Below are positions 49,431 through 57,908 of a stretch of 64,000 bases of DNA, piece by piece. The notes under the pieces are model-generated. The model was not told where the DNA came from. It did no database searches and saw only the letters and a program-made list of their open reading frames with translations. The DNA is taken from contig CAJTZL010000008.1 in assembly GCA_910583695.1 (NCBI GenBank), positions 1-64,000 on the forward strand, given 5' to 3'. Source of the stretch: an uncultured Oscillibacter sp. Its GTDB lineage: Bacteria > Bacillota > Clostridia > Oscillospirales > Oscillospiraceae. A program made the position numbers and the translations under genes. Position 1 is the first letter of the stretch. The number at the start of each line of letters is the position of its first letter.

Positions 49431-49480
49431 ACCTCCAATTTCATGAAGGAAAGGCGGCGCGGACTGCGCCGGAGAAGCAT

Positions 49481-49807
49481 ATGGATTTGACAAGCAAACA
49501 GCGGGCCCAGCTACGGGGGCTGGCCAACGGCATCGACACCATCCTCCAGATCGGCAAGGAGGGCATCGGGGAAAATCTTATCAAACAGGCGGACGACGCC
49601 CTGGAGGCCCGGGAGCTCATCAAGGGCCGGGTGCTGGAGAACAACCTGGACTACGACGCCAGGACGGCGGCGGAGGCGCTGGCCAAGGCCACCCGCAGCG
49701 AGGTGGTTCAGGTCATCGGCACCAAGTTTGTCCTCTACCGGGAGACCCACTCCAAGCCGAAAGAAAAGCGGATTCCGCTGGTAAAAGAGCGGAAGAAGAA
49801 CCCTTAA
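49481..49807 (+). CDS. yhbY: YhbY/CRM-domain ribosome assembly RNA-binding protein
   Basis: 108 residues: LTSKQRAQLRGLANGIDTIL, QIGKEGIGENLIKQADDALE, ELIKGRVLENN, and the GTKFVLYRE end of the CRM fold. Binds pre-50S ribosomal particles. Typical neighbour of nadD in Firmicutes, as here. A basic tail KPKEKRIPLVKERKKNP follows the domain. Confidence 0.93.
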   Translation: MDLTSKQRAQLRGLANGIDTILQIGKEGIGENLIKQADDALEARELIKGRVLENNLDYDARTAAEALAKATRSEVVQVIGTKFVLYRETHSKPKEKRIPLVKERKKNP

Positions 49808-49832
49808 TCCTGTCTGCAAGGAGGCTTCCATT

Positions 49833-51032
49833 TTGAAGATCGGCGTATACGGCGGGGCCTTCAACCCGCCGCACCTGGGACATATTACCGCGGCCCGGGC
49901 GGTATTCGGGCTTTTGAAGCTGGATAAACTCTTGGTGATCCCCACGGGGCACCCGCCTCATAAAACCCTGCCCCCCGGCAGCCCCGCACCGGAGCAGCGG
50001 CTGGAGATGACCCGCCTTGCCATGGAACAGGCGGGCCTGGGCGGCGGGGTGGAGGTTTTGGACCTGGAGCTCCGGCGGGAGGGGAACAGCTACACCGCCG
50101 ATACCTTGGCCCGGCTCCGGGAGCAGTACCCGGAGGAGGAGCTTTGGCTGCTGATGGGCGCGGATATGTTCCTCACCCTCCAGACCTGGCGGGAACCGGA
50201 GCGCATTCTCTCCCTGGCGGGCGTCGCCGCCTTCGGGCGGACGGAGGCGGACACGGAGGAGCTGTTCTCCGTTCAGCGGGAGTACCTCTGCCGGACCTAT
50301 CCCCAGGCGCGGATTTTCACTCTCAGCATCCCCGGCGTGGTGGACGTATCCTCCACAGAGCTGCGGGAGCGGCTGGCAAGGGGAGAGGGCGGGAGCCTGC
50401 TGGCTCCGGCGGTGTACGGCTATATCCTCCGGGAGAAGCTCTACGGCACGGCGGCGGATTTGAAGCACCTGCCCCTGGAGCGGCTCCGGCCCGTGGCCCT
50501 GAGCTGCCTGGACCACCGGCGCATCCCCCACGTCCTGGGCACGGAACAGGAGGCCGCCCGTCTGGCGGAGCGCTGGGGCGCGGACGTGGAGAAGGCCCGG
50601 CGGGCCGCCCTGCTCCACGACTGCACGAAGAAGCTGAACCTCCCGGAGCAGCTGGCCCTGGCGGAGCGGTTCCGCGTTCCCCTGGACGAGATGGAGCGGC
50701 GGGAGATCAAGCTCCTCCACTCCAAGACCGGGGCGGGCATCGCGGGGGCGGTCTTTGGCACGGATGAGGAGATCACCGGCGCCATCCGCTGGCACACCAC
50801 CGGGCGGGGGGGCATGACGCTGCTGGAAAAGGTTTTGTATCTGGCGGACTACATTGAGCCCACCCGGGATTTCTCCGGCGTGGAGGCGCTGCGGCGGGCC
50901 TGCTATGAGGATCTGGACGCCGGACTGCTGCTGGGACTGGAAATGACCATCGGGGAGATGGAGGCCCGAAACGCGCCCATTCACCCCAAAACCCTGGAAG
51001 CCAGGGATGCGCTGAAAGGACAGAGAGAATAA
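49833..51032 (+). CDS. nadD: Fused nicotinate-nucleotide adenylyltransferase (NadD) and YqeK-type HD hydrolase
   Basis: 399 residues. About 1-205 is NadD: GVYGGAFNPPHLGH, VIPTGHPPHKT, LLMGADMFLTLQTW, VVDVSSTELRERLARGE. About 215-399 is YqeK, an HD-domain Ap4A hydrolase: LDHRRIPHVLGTEQEA, AALLHDCTKKL, HSKTGAGIAGAVFG, IRWHTTGRGG, LADYIEPTRDF. In most clostridia these are two adjacent genes. TTG start behind GCAAGGAGG; no stop codon or internal start is seen at the join. Confidence 0.92.
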   Translation: MKIGVYGGAFNPPHLGHITAARAVFGLLKLDKLLVIPTGHPPHKTLPPGSPAPEQRLEMTRLAMEQAGLGGGVEVLDLELRREGNSYTADTLARLREQYPEEELWLLMGADMFLTLQTWREPERILSLAGVAAFGRTEADTEELFSVQREYLCRTYPQARIFTLSIPGVVDVSSTELRERLARGEGGSLLAPAVYGYILREKLYGTAADLKHLPLERLRPVALSCLDHRRIPHVLGTEQEAARLAERWGADVEKARRAALLHDCTKKLNLPEQLALAERFRVPLDEMERREIKLLHSKTGAGIAGAVFGTDEEITGAIRWHTTGRGGMTLLEKVLYLADYIEPTRDFSGVEALRRACYEDLDAGLLLGLEMTIGEMEARNAPIHPKTLEARDALKGQRE

Positions 51033-51033
51033 C

Positions 51034-52665
51034 ATGAGCAACTTTGGAAAGCGTCTGGCAGGCGGCCAGGGCTCCAGGCCCCCCCGGAAGGGGAAGCTGA
51101 CCCGCCAGCAGATCATTTTGATTGTGGTGGTTGTGGTGCTGGCCCTTGCTCTGGCGGTGACGCTGGCCTTTCGGAGCCTTTTCGTCCGGCCGGAGCTGCC
51201 TGCCCGGAACGACCCCCAGAATACCGTGGACAAGGACGGAGACGGCAGGCCCGACGGGCCGGAGCCCATTGACTACGGCGACGGCATCCGCCCCCGGGGC
51301 GGCGACGGAGAGCGGAAGAGCGCGGACTACTGGACCGTGCTGATTCTGGGCCGGGACACCGGAGGCGGCGGAAATACGGATACCATGCTCCTTGCCAGCT
51401 ATGACGTGACGAATCAGAAGGCCACCGTCATGTCCATCCCCCGGGATACCATGGTGAATGTCCCCTGGGACATCAAACGGATCAATTCCGTGTACAATTA
51501 CTATGGCCAGGGGGAGAAGGGCATCCAGCACCTTTATAAGGAAATCGCCCAGCTGGTGGGCTTCGAGCCGGACTTCCAGGTTATCGTGGAATGGGACGCG
51601 GTGGGGGAGATTGTGGACGCCATCGGCGGCGTATACTTCGATGTGCCCAGGGATATGAATTATGAAGACCCCATTCAGGACCTCTATATCCACCAGGAAA
51701 AGGGCTACCGCCTCCTCAGCGGGGACGACGCCATGCAGGTCCTCCGCTACCGCCACGACAACCGGAAGAACGGCGTGACCCTGGGCTATCCGGAAGGCGA
51801 CGTGGGCCGTATCAAAACCCAGCAGGCGTTTTTGAAAGCCATGGTGGAGCAGGTCCTGCAGCCGAAGAACATGACCAAGGTGGGACCGCTGATCGAGGCG
51901 TTTAACAAGAACGTGGAAACGGACATGAGCTTCCAGAACATCCTCTGGTTCGGCAAAGCGGCGGTGATGGGAGGCTTGAAGACAGAGGATGTAAACTTTG
52001 TCACCATGCCCCACACCACCAAATATGTTTACAGCCGCACCATGACTCGGGAGACCGGCAAATACAATGAGCAGTCCTATGTGATGCCCAACGCCAGAGA
52101 GCTGCTGAACCTGGTGAACAACGAGCTCAGCCCCTTTACAGAGGTTTTTACCCTGTCGGACCTGGATATTATGTCCAAGAATGCCGACGGCTCCGTCAGC
52201 TCCTCCACCGGCTATGTGGAGGACAAACCGGCGGCTTCGCCGCCCCCCAGCCCGGAGCCGGAGGAGGAAGAACCCGCCGTGGATGAGAACGGCAACCCCA
52301 TTGACCCGGAGACGGGCCTGCCCATTGATCCGGAGACCGGGGAACCCTTCCCTGTGGACCCGGAGACCGGCGAGCCGCTGGTCACTGCGCCGCCGGATAC
52401 AGCGGTGGGCTCCGGTGAGAGCGGCGGGGAAAGCGCGAATCCCGGCCCCTCCCAGCCTGGAGGGACGGCCCCCTCTGGCCCGCCGGATACCGCGGCGCCC
52501 CCGGCGGACCCCGGCACCCCCGCCGCACCGGACCCCACTGCACCGGACTCCGCTGAGCCCCCGGCCCTCCAGGAGCCCGGCCCTGCGCCGGAGGTCCCGG
52601 CGGACCCCCAGCCTCCGGTGGAGGACCCGGGCTTTACCCTCATCGGGCCGGACCCTGCTGTGTAA
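51034..52665 (+). CDS. LytR-CpsA-Psr (LCP) family wall-polymer transferase with Pro-rich C-terminal tail
   Basis: 543 residues. Cytoplasmic basic start, one membrane segment (IILIVVVVVLALALAVTLAF, 27-46), LCP domain at about 95-340 (VLILGRDTGGGGNTDTMLLA, SIPRDTMVNVPW, RINSVYNYYG, VLRYRHDN, GDVGRIKTQQAFL). It attaches teichoic acid-like or capsule polymers to peptidoglycan. After about 395 comes a 140-residue Pro/Glu/Ala tail with three DPETG repeats, probably wall-spanning. It begins one base after nadD. Confidence 0.92.
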   Translation: MSNFGKRLAGGQGSRPPRKGKLTRQQIILIVVVVVLALALAVTLAFRSLFVRPELPARNDPQNTVDKDGDGRPDGPEPIDYGDGIRPRGGDGERKSADYWTVLILGRDTGGGGNTDTMLLASYDVTNQKATVMSIPRDTMVNVPWDIKRINSVYNYYGQGEKGIQHLYKEIAQLVGFEPDFQVIVEWDAVGEIVDAIGGVYFDVPRDMNYEDPIQDLYIHQEKGYRLLSGDDAMQVLRYRHDNRKNGVTLGYPEGDVGRIKTQQAFLKAMVEQVLQPKNMTKVGPLIEAFNKNVETDMSFQNILWFGKAAVMGGLKTEDVNFVTMPHTTKYVYSRTMTRETGKYNEQSYVMPNARELLNLVNNELSPFTEVFTLSDLDIMSKNADGSVSSSTGYVEDKPAASPPPSPEPEEEEPAVDENGNPIDPETGLPIDPETGEPFPVDPETGEPLVTAPPDTAVGSGESGGESANPGPSQPGGTAPSGPPDTAAPPADPGTPAAPDPTAPDSAEPPALQEPGPAPEVPADPQPPVEDPGFTLIGPDPAV

Positions 52666-52705
52666 GAATGCCATTCACATATTTTCAGGAAAGAGAGGAA
52701 CGTCT

Positions 52706-53068
52706 ATGACACCGAAAGAGCTGGCCATCATCGCCGCCAAGGCCCTGGACGAGAAGAAGGGCAGGGAGATTTCCGCCATTGAAATCACGGACCTGACCAC
52801 CCTGGCGGATTTTTTCGTCATCGCCACCGGCGGGTCCAACACCCAGATCAACGCCCTGTGCGACGCAGTGGAAAAGGACATGAAGGAACAGGCCGGGGAG
52901 GCCCCCCTCCACCGGGAGGGCCACCGGGACGGAACCTGGGTGCTGCTGGACTACGGCTGCGTGGCGGTCCATGTGTTCTCCCAGGAGGCCCGGGAGTTTT
53001 ACGACCTGGAGCGCCTTTGGTCCGACGGGAAGCCCCTGGACCTCAGCGGGATGCTGACCGCCGATTGA
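52706..53068 (+). CDS. rsfS: Ribosomal silencing factor RsfS
   Basis: 120 residues: ALDEKKGREISAIEITDLTT, LADFFVIATGGSNTQINALC DAV, HREGHRDGTWVLLDYGCVAV HVF, AREFYDLERLW. It binds L14 and blocks subunit joining. The nadD-yqeK-LCP-rsfS order is standard in Firmicutes. The start ATG 52706 follows AGAGAGGAA. Last gene before the terminator. Confidence 0.95.
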   Translation: MTPKELAIIAAKALDEKKGREISAIEITDLTTLADFFVIATGGSNTQINALCDAVEKDMKEQAGEAPLHREGHRDGTWVLLDYGCVAVHVFSQEAREFYDLERLWSDGKPLDLSGMLTAD

Positions 53069-53082
53069 GAATGGGAAGAGAG

Positions 53083-53122
53083 AAACCGGGAAAGAGACCC
53101 TTTGGTCTCTCTCCCGGTTTTC
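53083..53122 (+). terminator. Terminator closing the smc-rsfS gene run
   Basis: AAACCGGGAAAGAGACC (53083-53099) pairs with GGTCTCTCTCCCGGTTT (53104-53120), 4-base loop, then TCTTA. It also lies right behind the convergent hybrid kinase stop. Confidence 0.85.
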
Positions 53123-56100
53123 TTATCGGTTCCGCAGTACGTTTTCCAGGGTCTCCAGCAGCTTGGCAATGTCGATGGGCTTGGAGATATGCCCGTTCAT
53201 GCCGCATTTGAGGGCCGTCTGTTTGTCTTCTTCAAAGGCGTTGGCCGTCATGGCCAGGATGGGGATGCTGGAAAGGGCCGGGTTTTCCATGGACCGAATG
53301 GCCCGTGTGGCCTCGTAGCCGTTCATGACGGGCATCTGGACGTCCATTAGAATCAGCTGGTAGTAATCCGGCTCCGCGCGGGTCAGCAGGTCCAGGGCAA
53401 TCTGCCCGTTTTCCGCAATTTCCACAGTGAAGCCTGCCTCCTCCAGGATGGCCTGGGCAATTTCCTGGTTCAGCTCGTTGTCCTCCGCCAGGAGGATGCG
53501 GCCCAAGTCCAGGGGCTGAACGGAGGATGGATCCTGCACCTCCGGGGTTTCCTCCGTGCCCACGATGGAGAGCAGGCAATCCCGCAGCTCCGAGAGGAAC
53601 AGGGGCTTGCCGCAGAAGGCGGTGACGCCGGCCTCCATGGCCTCCTCCTCAATATCAGCCCAGTCGTAGGCGGTGAGGACGATGATGGGCACCTCGTCGC
53701 CGCACTCCTTGCGGATGCGCCGGGTGACTTCAATACCGTTCATGTCCGGCAGGAGCCAGTCGATGATGTAGACGGAATAGTGGTCCCGCCGCATGACGGC
53801 CTGCCGGGTGCGGAGCACCGCCTCCTTGCCGGAGAGGGTCCACTCCGCCCGCATGCCGATCTGCTGGAGCATGCAGGAGACGCTGTCGCAGGTGTTGAAG
53901 TCGTCGTCCACCACCAGGGCGCGGCAGCCGGAGAGCTCCGGAATGGTGGTGGGCTGCTTCTCGTCGGAGCAGAGGCGGAAGGTGAGGCCCACGGTGAACT
54001 CCGTTCCCACGCCCTGGCGGCTCTTGACGTGGATGGAGCCGTTCATCATTTCCACGATGTTCCGGGTGATGGCCATGCCCAGGCCCGTGCCCTGGATGCC
54101 GCTGGTGGTGGAGTTCCGCTCCCGCTCGAAGGGCTCGAAAATGTGGGCGACAAACTCCTCACTCATGCCGATACCGGTGTCCCGGACGCTGAACTCGTAG
54201 GAGGCGTGGCCCGCCGGGGCGGAGGGCTTCTCCATCACCCGGATGCTGACAATGCCCCCGGCGGGAGTGTACTTGATGGAGTTGCCCAGCAGGTTCAGCA
54301 GAATCTGGTTCAGACGCAGCCGGTCGCAGAGGATATCCTCGTGAATCACGTCCACGGCGTCCATATACAGCTCCAGCTGCTTGGCGTGTACGTCCGCCTG
54401 GACAATGCTCCGCAGGCCGTGGAGAATATCCGGCAGGGAGCAGGGCTTTTCATCCAGGTACATCTTGCCGCTTTCGATGCGGCTCATGTCCAGCACGTCG
54501 TTGATGAGGCTGAGCAGGTGGTTGCCGGAGGTCATGATCTTCTTGAGGTATTCCTCCACCTGCTCCCGGTTGTCCAGGTGGGTGGAGGCCAGGGCGGTGA
54601 AGCCGATGATGGCGTTCATGGGGGTGCGGATGTCATGGGACATGTTGGAGAGGAAGACGCTTTTGGCCTTGCTGGCCCGGTTGGCCTGGGCCAGGGCGTC
54701 CTCCAGCAGATTCTTTTTCTCCATCTCCGCCCGGGTTTCCTCGTCCACGCAGCGGAAGCCGATGACCACGCCCCGGCTGAGTCTCTCCTCCCCGATGGGC
54801 ACGGCCTTCATCTGGAAATAGCGGATCTCGCCCATGCAGACGGTCCGGTAGTTGAGATAGTAGATGCCCCGGGTCTGGAGCTCCTGAATCAGCGTGTCCT
54901 CGGTGAAGATCCGGCGGACCATGTCCCGGTCGTCCACATAGACGCAGGTATCAATGTAGGTATTCATATGGCTGTCCAGGGACAGCTCTCCGGAGAACAT
55001 CTGCTCCAGAAGGCCGGCGGGACAGGCGTAGGTTCGGAGGGTTTTGCCCTTACGGGTTTCCAGGTCGAAATAGCAGACCAGATTGTAGTCCGTGCTCAGG
55101 GCGCGGACCAGCTCCTGATGGCGGCGCTCCTTTCGGCGCTGCTCCTCCAGCTCTCCCTGCTTCTGGGCGGTGCAGTCCAGAAGGAAGCGCTGGTAGAAGA
55201 GCTCGCCGTCCTCCTCCATCAGCTTCACGTTGCCCATCACGTGGAGAATCTCCCCGTTGGAATGCCGGACCCGGTATTCCACGCTGACGCTGTCCTCCAC
55301 GTTTTTCAAGGACTTGATGCAGTTCAGCAGCTTCTCCCGGTCCTCAATGAGCACGGAGTTGGCAATGGTGTCGAAGCCGGCCTCCAGGAGCTCCGCCTGG
55401 GTCTGGAAGCCCAGAATAGACAGGGCGGCCCGGTTGACGCTGAGGATGCGGGTTCCGTCCAGGCTGTGGCACAGTACGCCGCAGTCCATGGTGGTGAAGA
55501 GGGTTTCCAGAGCGTGGTTCTCCCGCCGCAGCTCCTCCTCATAGGCCCGCTCCTTCGTCACGTCGATGCCCACGCCCACGGTGCCCATGACACTGCCGTC
55601 CAGGTCGTACAGGGGAGACTTGTAGGTGGTCAGGAGCCGGGTCCCCTCGCCGGTTTGCACCGTCTCCTCCGCAATGCCGGTCTGCCGGCTCTCCATGACG
55701 ATTCGCTCGGATTCGATGCAGGCGGGATCGTCCTGTTCCACATCCCAGATATAGGCGTGCCGCTGTCCCTGGACCTGCTCCTTGGTTTTGTTCACAGTCT
55801 GGCAGAAGCTGTCGTTTACCTTTTCGTGAACGCCGTCCCGGCTCTTGTACCAGACCAGGTTGGGGACGCTGTTGATGGCGGCCTCCAGGTACTGCCGGGA
55901 CTCCCAGAGGTCCTTTTCCTGATGACAGGTGTGCTGCCATCTCTGGAAGCGGAAGCGCAGCTCCTCCCCGCTCATGGGGAGGACCCACAGGTCCGTCAGG
56001 GCGGGGAGCAGGTCCGTCAGTTCCGACAGCTGTTCCCGGGCGCCCATAACGATGAGCTCCGCGCCGCTCTCCGCCAGGGTCCGGACGGCCCCGGCGGCGT

Positions 56101-56275
56101 TCAGCCCCGTGAGGTCGGCGAAGATCACGCCGGCCTGGGCGGCCAGGGCGGGGTCCGGCTCCTCGCTTTCCAGGAAGGTATGGGTAAAGGGCTCCAGGGG
56201 AGCGGCCTCCTTGAGAGGGACGAAAAGCTCCTGCCGGCGGCCTACACAGTAGAGCCGCAGATGACAATGATACAT
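53123..56275 (-). CDS. Hybrid sensor histidine kinase with PAS domains and two receiver domains
   Basis: 1050 residues, no membrane segment. N-terminal receiver-like remnant (about 1-120), PAS/PAC domains at about 125-250 and 255-370 (AINSVPNLVWYKSRDGVHEK, DLDGSVMGTVGVGIDVTKER), another PAS-like part to 520, HisKA with SHDIRTPMNAIIGF (about 545), HATPase (NLLGNSIKYT, GTGLGMAITRNIV), REC1 (about 785: VVDDDFNTCD, IIDWLLPDMNG) and REC2 (about 925: LLAEDNELNQ, ILMDVQMPVMNG, ISKPID). Both receivers keep their phosphoacceptor Asp. No DNA-binding partner is adjacent. Confidence 0.92.
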   Translation of the reverse strand: MYHCHLRLYCVGRRQELFVPLKEAAPLEPFTHTFLESEEPDPALAAQAGVIFADLTGLNAAGAVRTLAESGAELIVMGAREQLSELTDLLPALTDLWVLPMSGEELRFRFQRWQHTCHQEKDLWESRQYLEAAINSVPNLVWYKSRDGVHEKVNDSFCQTVNKTKEQVQGQRHAYIWDVEQDDPACIESERIVMESRQTGIAEETVQTGEGTRLLTTYKSPLYDLDGSVMGTVGVGIDVTKERAYEEELRRENHALETLFTTMDCGVLCHSLDGTRILSVNRAALSILGFQTQAELLEAGFDTIANSVLIEDREKLLNCIKSLKNVEDSVSVEYRVRHSNGEILHVMGNVKLMEEDGELFYQRFLLDCTAQKQGELEEQRRKERRHQELVRALSTDYNLVCYFDLETRKGKTLRTYACPAGLLEQMFSGELSLDSHMNTYIDTCVYVDDRDMVRRIFTEDTLIQELQTRGIYYLNYRTVCMGEIRYFQMKAVPIGEERLSRGVVIGFRCVDEETRAEMEKKNLLEDALAQANRASKAKSVFLSNMSHDIRTPMNAIIGFTALASTHLDNREQVEEYLKKIMTSGNHLLSLINDVLDMSRIESGKMYLDEKPCSLPDILHGLRSIVQADVHAKQLELYMDAVDVIHEDILCDRLRLNQILLNLLGNSIKYTPAGGIVSIRVMEKPSAPAGHASYEFSVRDTGIGMSEEFVAHIFEPFERERNSTTSGIQGTGLGMAITRNIVEMMNGSIHVKSRQGVGTEFTVGLTFRLCSDEKQPTTIPELSGCRALVVDDDFNTCDSVSCMLQQIGMRAEWTLSGKEAVLRTRQAVMRRDHYSVYIIDWLLPDMNGIEVTRRIRKECGDEVPIIVLTAYDWADIEEEAMEAGVTAFCGKPLFLSELRDCLLSIVGTEETPEVQDPSSVQPLDLGRILLAEDNELNQEIAQAILEEAGFTVEIAENGQIALDLLTRAEPDYYQLILMDVQMPVMNGYEATRAIRSMENPALSSIPILAMTANAFEEDKQTALKCGMNGHISKPIDIAKLLETLENVLRNR

Positions 56276-56439
56276 AGGCGTTCTCCTCCATTTGGCTGGG
56301 GGTCCGGGACGGGTATGAGGGGGACAGGACGGCCCGCCGGTATTCTCTTGATTTTATTGTAACGGTTAAACCGGCCGGTGTCAACTATGGATGGGTCTCC
56401 AGGCGGAAGAAAGAGGGCTTTTTCCGAAGACAAGGAAAA

Positions 56440-56472
56440 GGCACACGGCGTCTTGGGCCGTGCGCCTGATGG
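56440..56472 (-). terminator. Terminator of the small gene 56493-56738
   Basis: GGCACACGGC (56440-56449) pairs with GCCGTGCGCC (56457-56466), one wobble, 7-base loop; on the minus strand TTTTCC follows. Confidence 0.65.
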
Positions 56473-56492
56473 ATTTCCGGCTTCCCGGAAGC

Positions 56493-56738
56493 TCACACGC
56501 TGAAATTCAGCTGGCGGTAGTACCCGTCATAGACCCGGGAGATGGGCTTGTCCGCCACGGCGGGCCGTTCCGGCCCGTAGAGCAGGCGCCCGATTTTGTA
56601 GCCCACGCCGTTGATGCACACAGACTCCCCCGGAGTGCGCCCGCCGAATTTCGTCATCCAGGCCAGCGCTTCGCCCACGGTGCAGCCCTGCCGCATCCGG
56701 CCCTGCTCGTCCCAAAGCGGATCATAACCCAATTCCAT
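56493..56738 (-). CDS. Hypothetical protein (81 residues)
   Basis: Soluble, with MELGYDPLWDEQGRMRQGCT, ALAWMTKFGGRTPGES and YKIGRLLYGPERPAV. No family recognised. ATG 56738 is preferred because GGAGG lies 11 bases before it; an ATG 6 codons upstream overlaps that site. Has its own terminator, so it is a one-gene unit. The plus-strand DNA beyond it (56757-57027) shows no gene. Confidence 0.6.
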   Translation of the reverse strand: MELGYDPLWDEQGRMRQGCTVGEALAWMTKFGGRTPGESVCINGVGYKIGRLLYGPERPAVADKPISRVYDGYYRQLNFSV

Positions 56739-57027
56739 ATCTGCCGTATCCTCCATTCATATTCATAAGCAACCGCCACATATTGTAGCCGACTCCCCCA
56801 GCAAAAGCAATGGCGGGAGTGGAGAAAAAAGGAGGGGATATTCGTGAAAATCATGGCTTGACAAATGGAGGAAACGGGGTATCCCTTGGGCGGCGGGGGC
56901 TGCCGCCGGGAGGAGGTTGCATGGGGAGGTGCAACGAAAGGGGAATTGCGGGGAGTCTATGGGCGCCGGTCCAAAGACGCGGCTTCGGGCCCGGCGCGTA
57001 TACTGAATTGGGAAGGAGAGAAAAACC

Positions 57028-57243
57028 ATGAACAAGAGCATTTTGGAGGGGCTGGGAAAGCTCCTCTGCGTGAAGAGCCTGGTGACGCTGGCTCTGACGG
57101 CGGTGTTTGCCGTGATGGCCCTGGGGAGCGGAATCTCCCAGGAGTTCATGACGGTCTACGCCGTGGTCATTGCCTTCTATTTCGGAACCCAGAGCCGAAA
57201 GGCTCCGGGAGTGAAGGGAGATGGCGGACATGACGCCGGCTGA
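57028..57243 (+). CDS. Holin-like small membrane protein
   Basis: 71 residues with two hydrophobic segments (LVTLALTAVFAVMALG and FMTVYAVVIAFYFGTQS) and a polar end. Size and its position 14 bases overlapping a wall-hydrolase gene match phage holin/endolysin pairs. AAGGAGAGAAAAACC precedes ATG 57028. A TATACT box at about 56999 may be its -10. No other phage genes are nearby. Confidence 0.65.
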   Translation: MNKSILEGLGKLLCVKSLVTLALTAVFAVMALGSGISQEFMTVYAVVIAFYFGTQSRKAPGVKGDGGHDAG

Positions 57244-57865
57244 GAGAGTCCTCTCCATTGCCCGGGGAGAGCTCAACGTGAAGGAGTCCCCGGCGGGCTC
57301 CAACCGGGTGAAGTACAACGACTGGTTCTATGGCCGGGAGGTTTCCGGGGCTGCCTATCCCTGGTGCATGGCCTTCGTCCAGTGGGTCTTCGATCAGGCG
57401 GGGGAGGGGCTTCCCTGCAAGACGGCCTCCTGCTCCGCCCTGCTGAACTGGTACGAGGCGCACCGGCCCGCCCAGGTGGTGAAGGCGGCCCGGCCGGGGG
57501 ACATCGTCCTCTACAGCTTCGGCCACACCGGCGTGGTGGAGGCCGCAGGGGACGGGACCGTTACCGCCATTGAGGGCAACACCTCCCCCGGTACGGCGGG
57601 GAGTCAGGCCAACGGCGGCATGGTCTGCCGGAGGACCCGGAAAACCGCCCTGGTGACGGCCTATCTCCGTCCCCTGGAGGAAAAGGAGGTGAACCCCATG
57701 GACAATACCCCCAGCCCCGCCCATAAGGAGGGCGTGGAATGGGCTGTGAAAAACGGGATCCTCGCCGGCGACGGGGAGGGCGACCTGAAGCTGACCGAGC
57801 CTGTGACCCGGCAGCAGATGTGCACCATGCTGAAGCGTCTGGCGGACCAGCTGGAGAAGAACTGA
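57230..57865 (+). CDS. CHAP-type wall hydrolase with a C-terminal SLH-like segment
   Basis: 211 residues. CHAP-like core: SNRVKYNDWFYGREV, YPWCMAFVQWVFDQAG (catalytic Cys near 48), RPGDIVLYSFGHTGVVEAAG (His near 101), IEGNTSPG. About 165-211 resembles one S-layer homology repeat (GVEWAVKNGILAGDGEGDLK, VTRQQMCTMLKRLAD). It should cut peptidoglycan or its stem peptide. ATG 57230 has GGGAG 9 bases upstream; ATG 57221 overlaps that site. No signal peptide, consistent with holin-dependent export. Confidence 0.82.
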   Translation: MTPAERVLSIARGELNVKESPAGSNRVKYNDWFYGREVSGAAYPWCMAFVQWVFDQAGEGLPCKTASCSALLNWYEAHRPAQVVKAARPGDIVLYSFGHTGVVEAAGDGTVTAIEGNTSPGTAGSQANGGMVCRRTRKTALVTAYLRPLEEKEVNPMDNTPSPAHKEGVEWAVKNGILAGDGEGDLKLTEPVTRQQMCTMLKRLADQLEKN

Positions 57866-57868
57866 AAA

Positions 57869-57908
57869 AAGGAGCGGGGACGCGGCAGCGCGTCCCCGCT
57901 CCTTCTTT
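57869..57908. terminator. Bidirectional terminator between hydrolase and MATE genes
   Basis: AAGGAGCGGGGACGC (57869-57883) and its exact complement (57890-57904), followed by TCTTTATT; on the minus strand TTTTTT follows. Confidence 0.88.
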
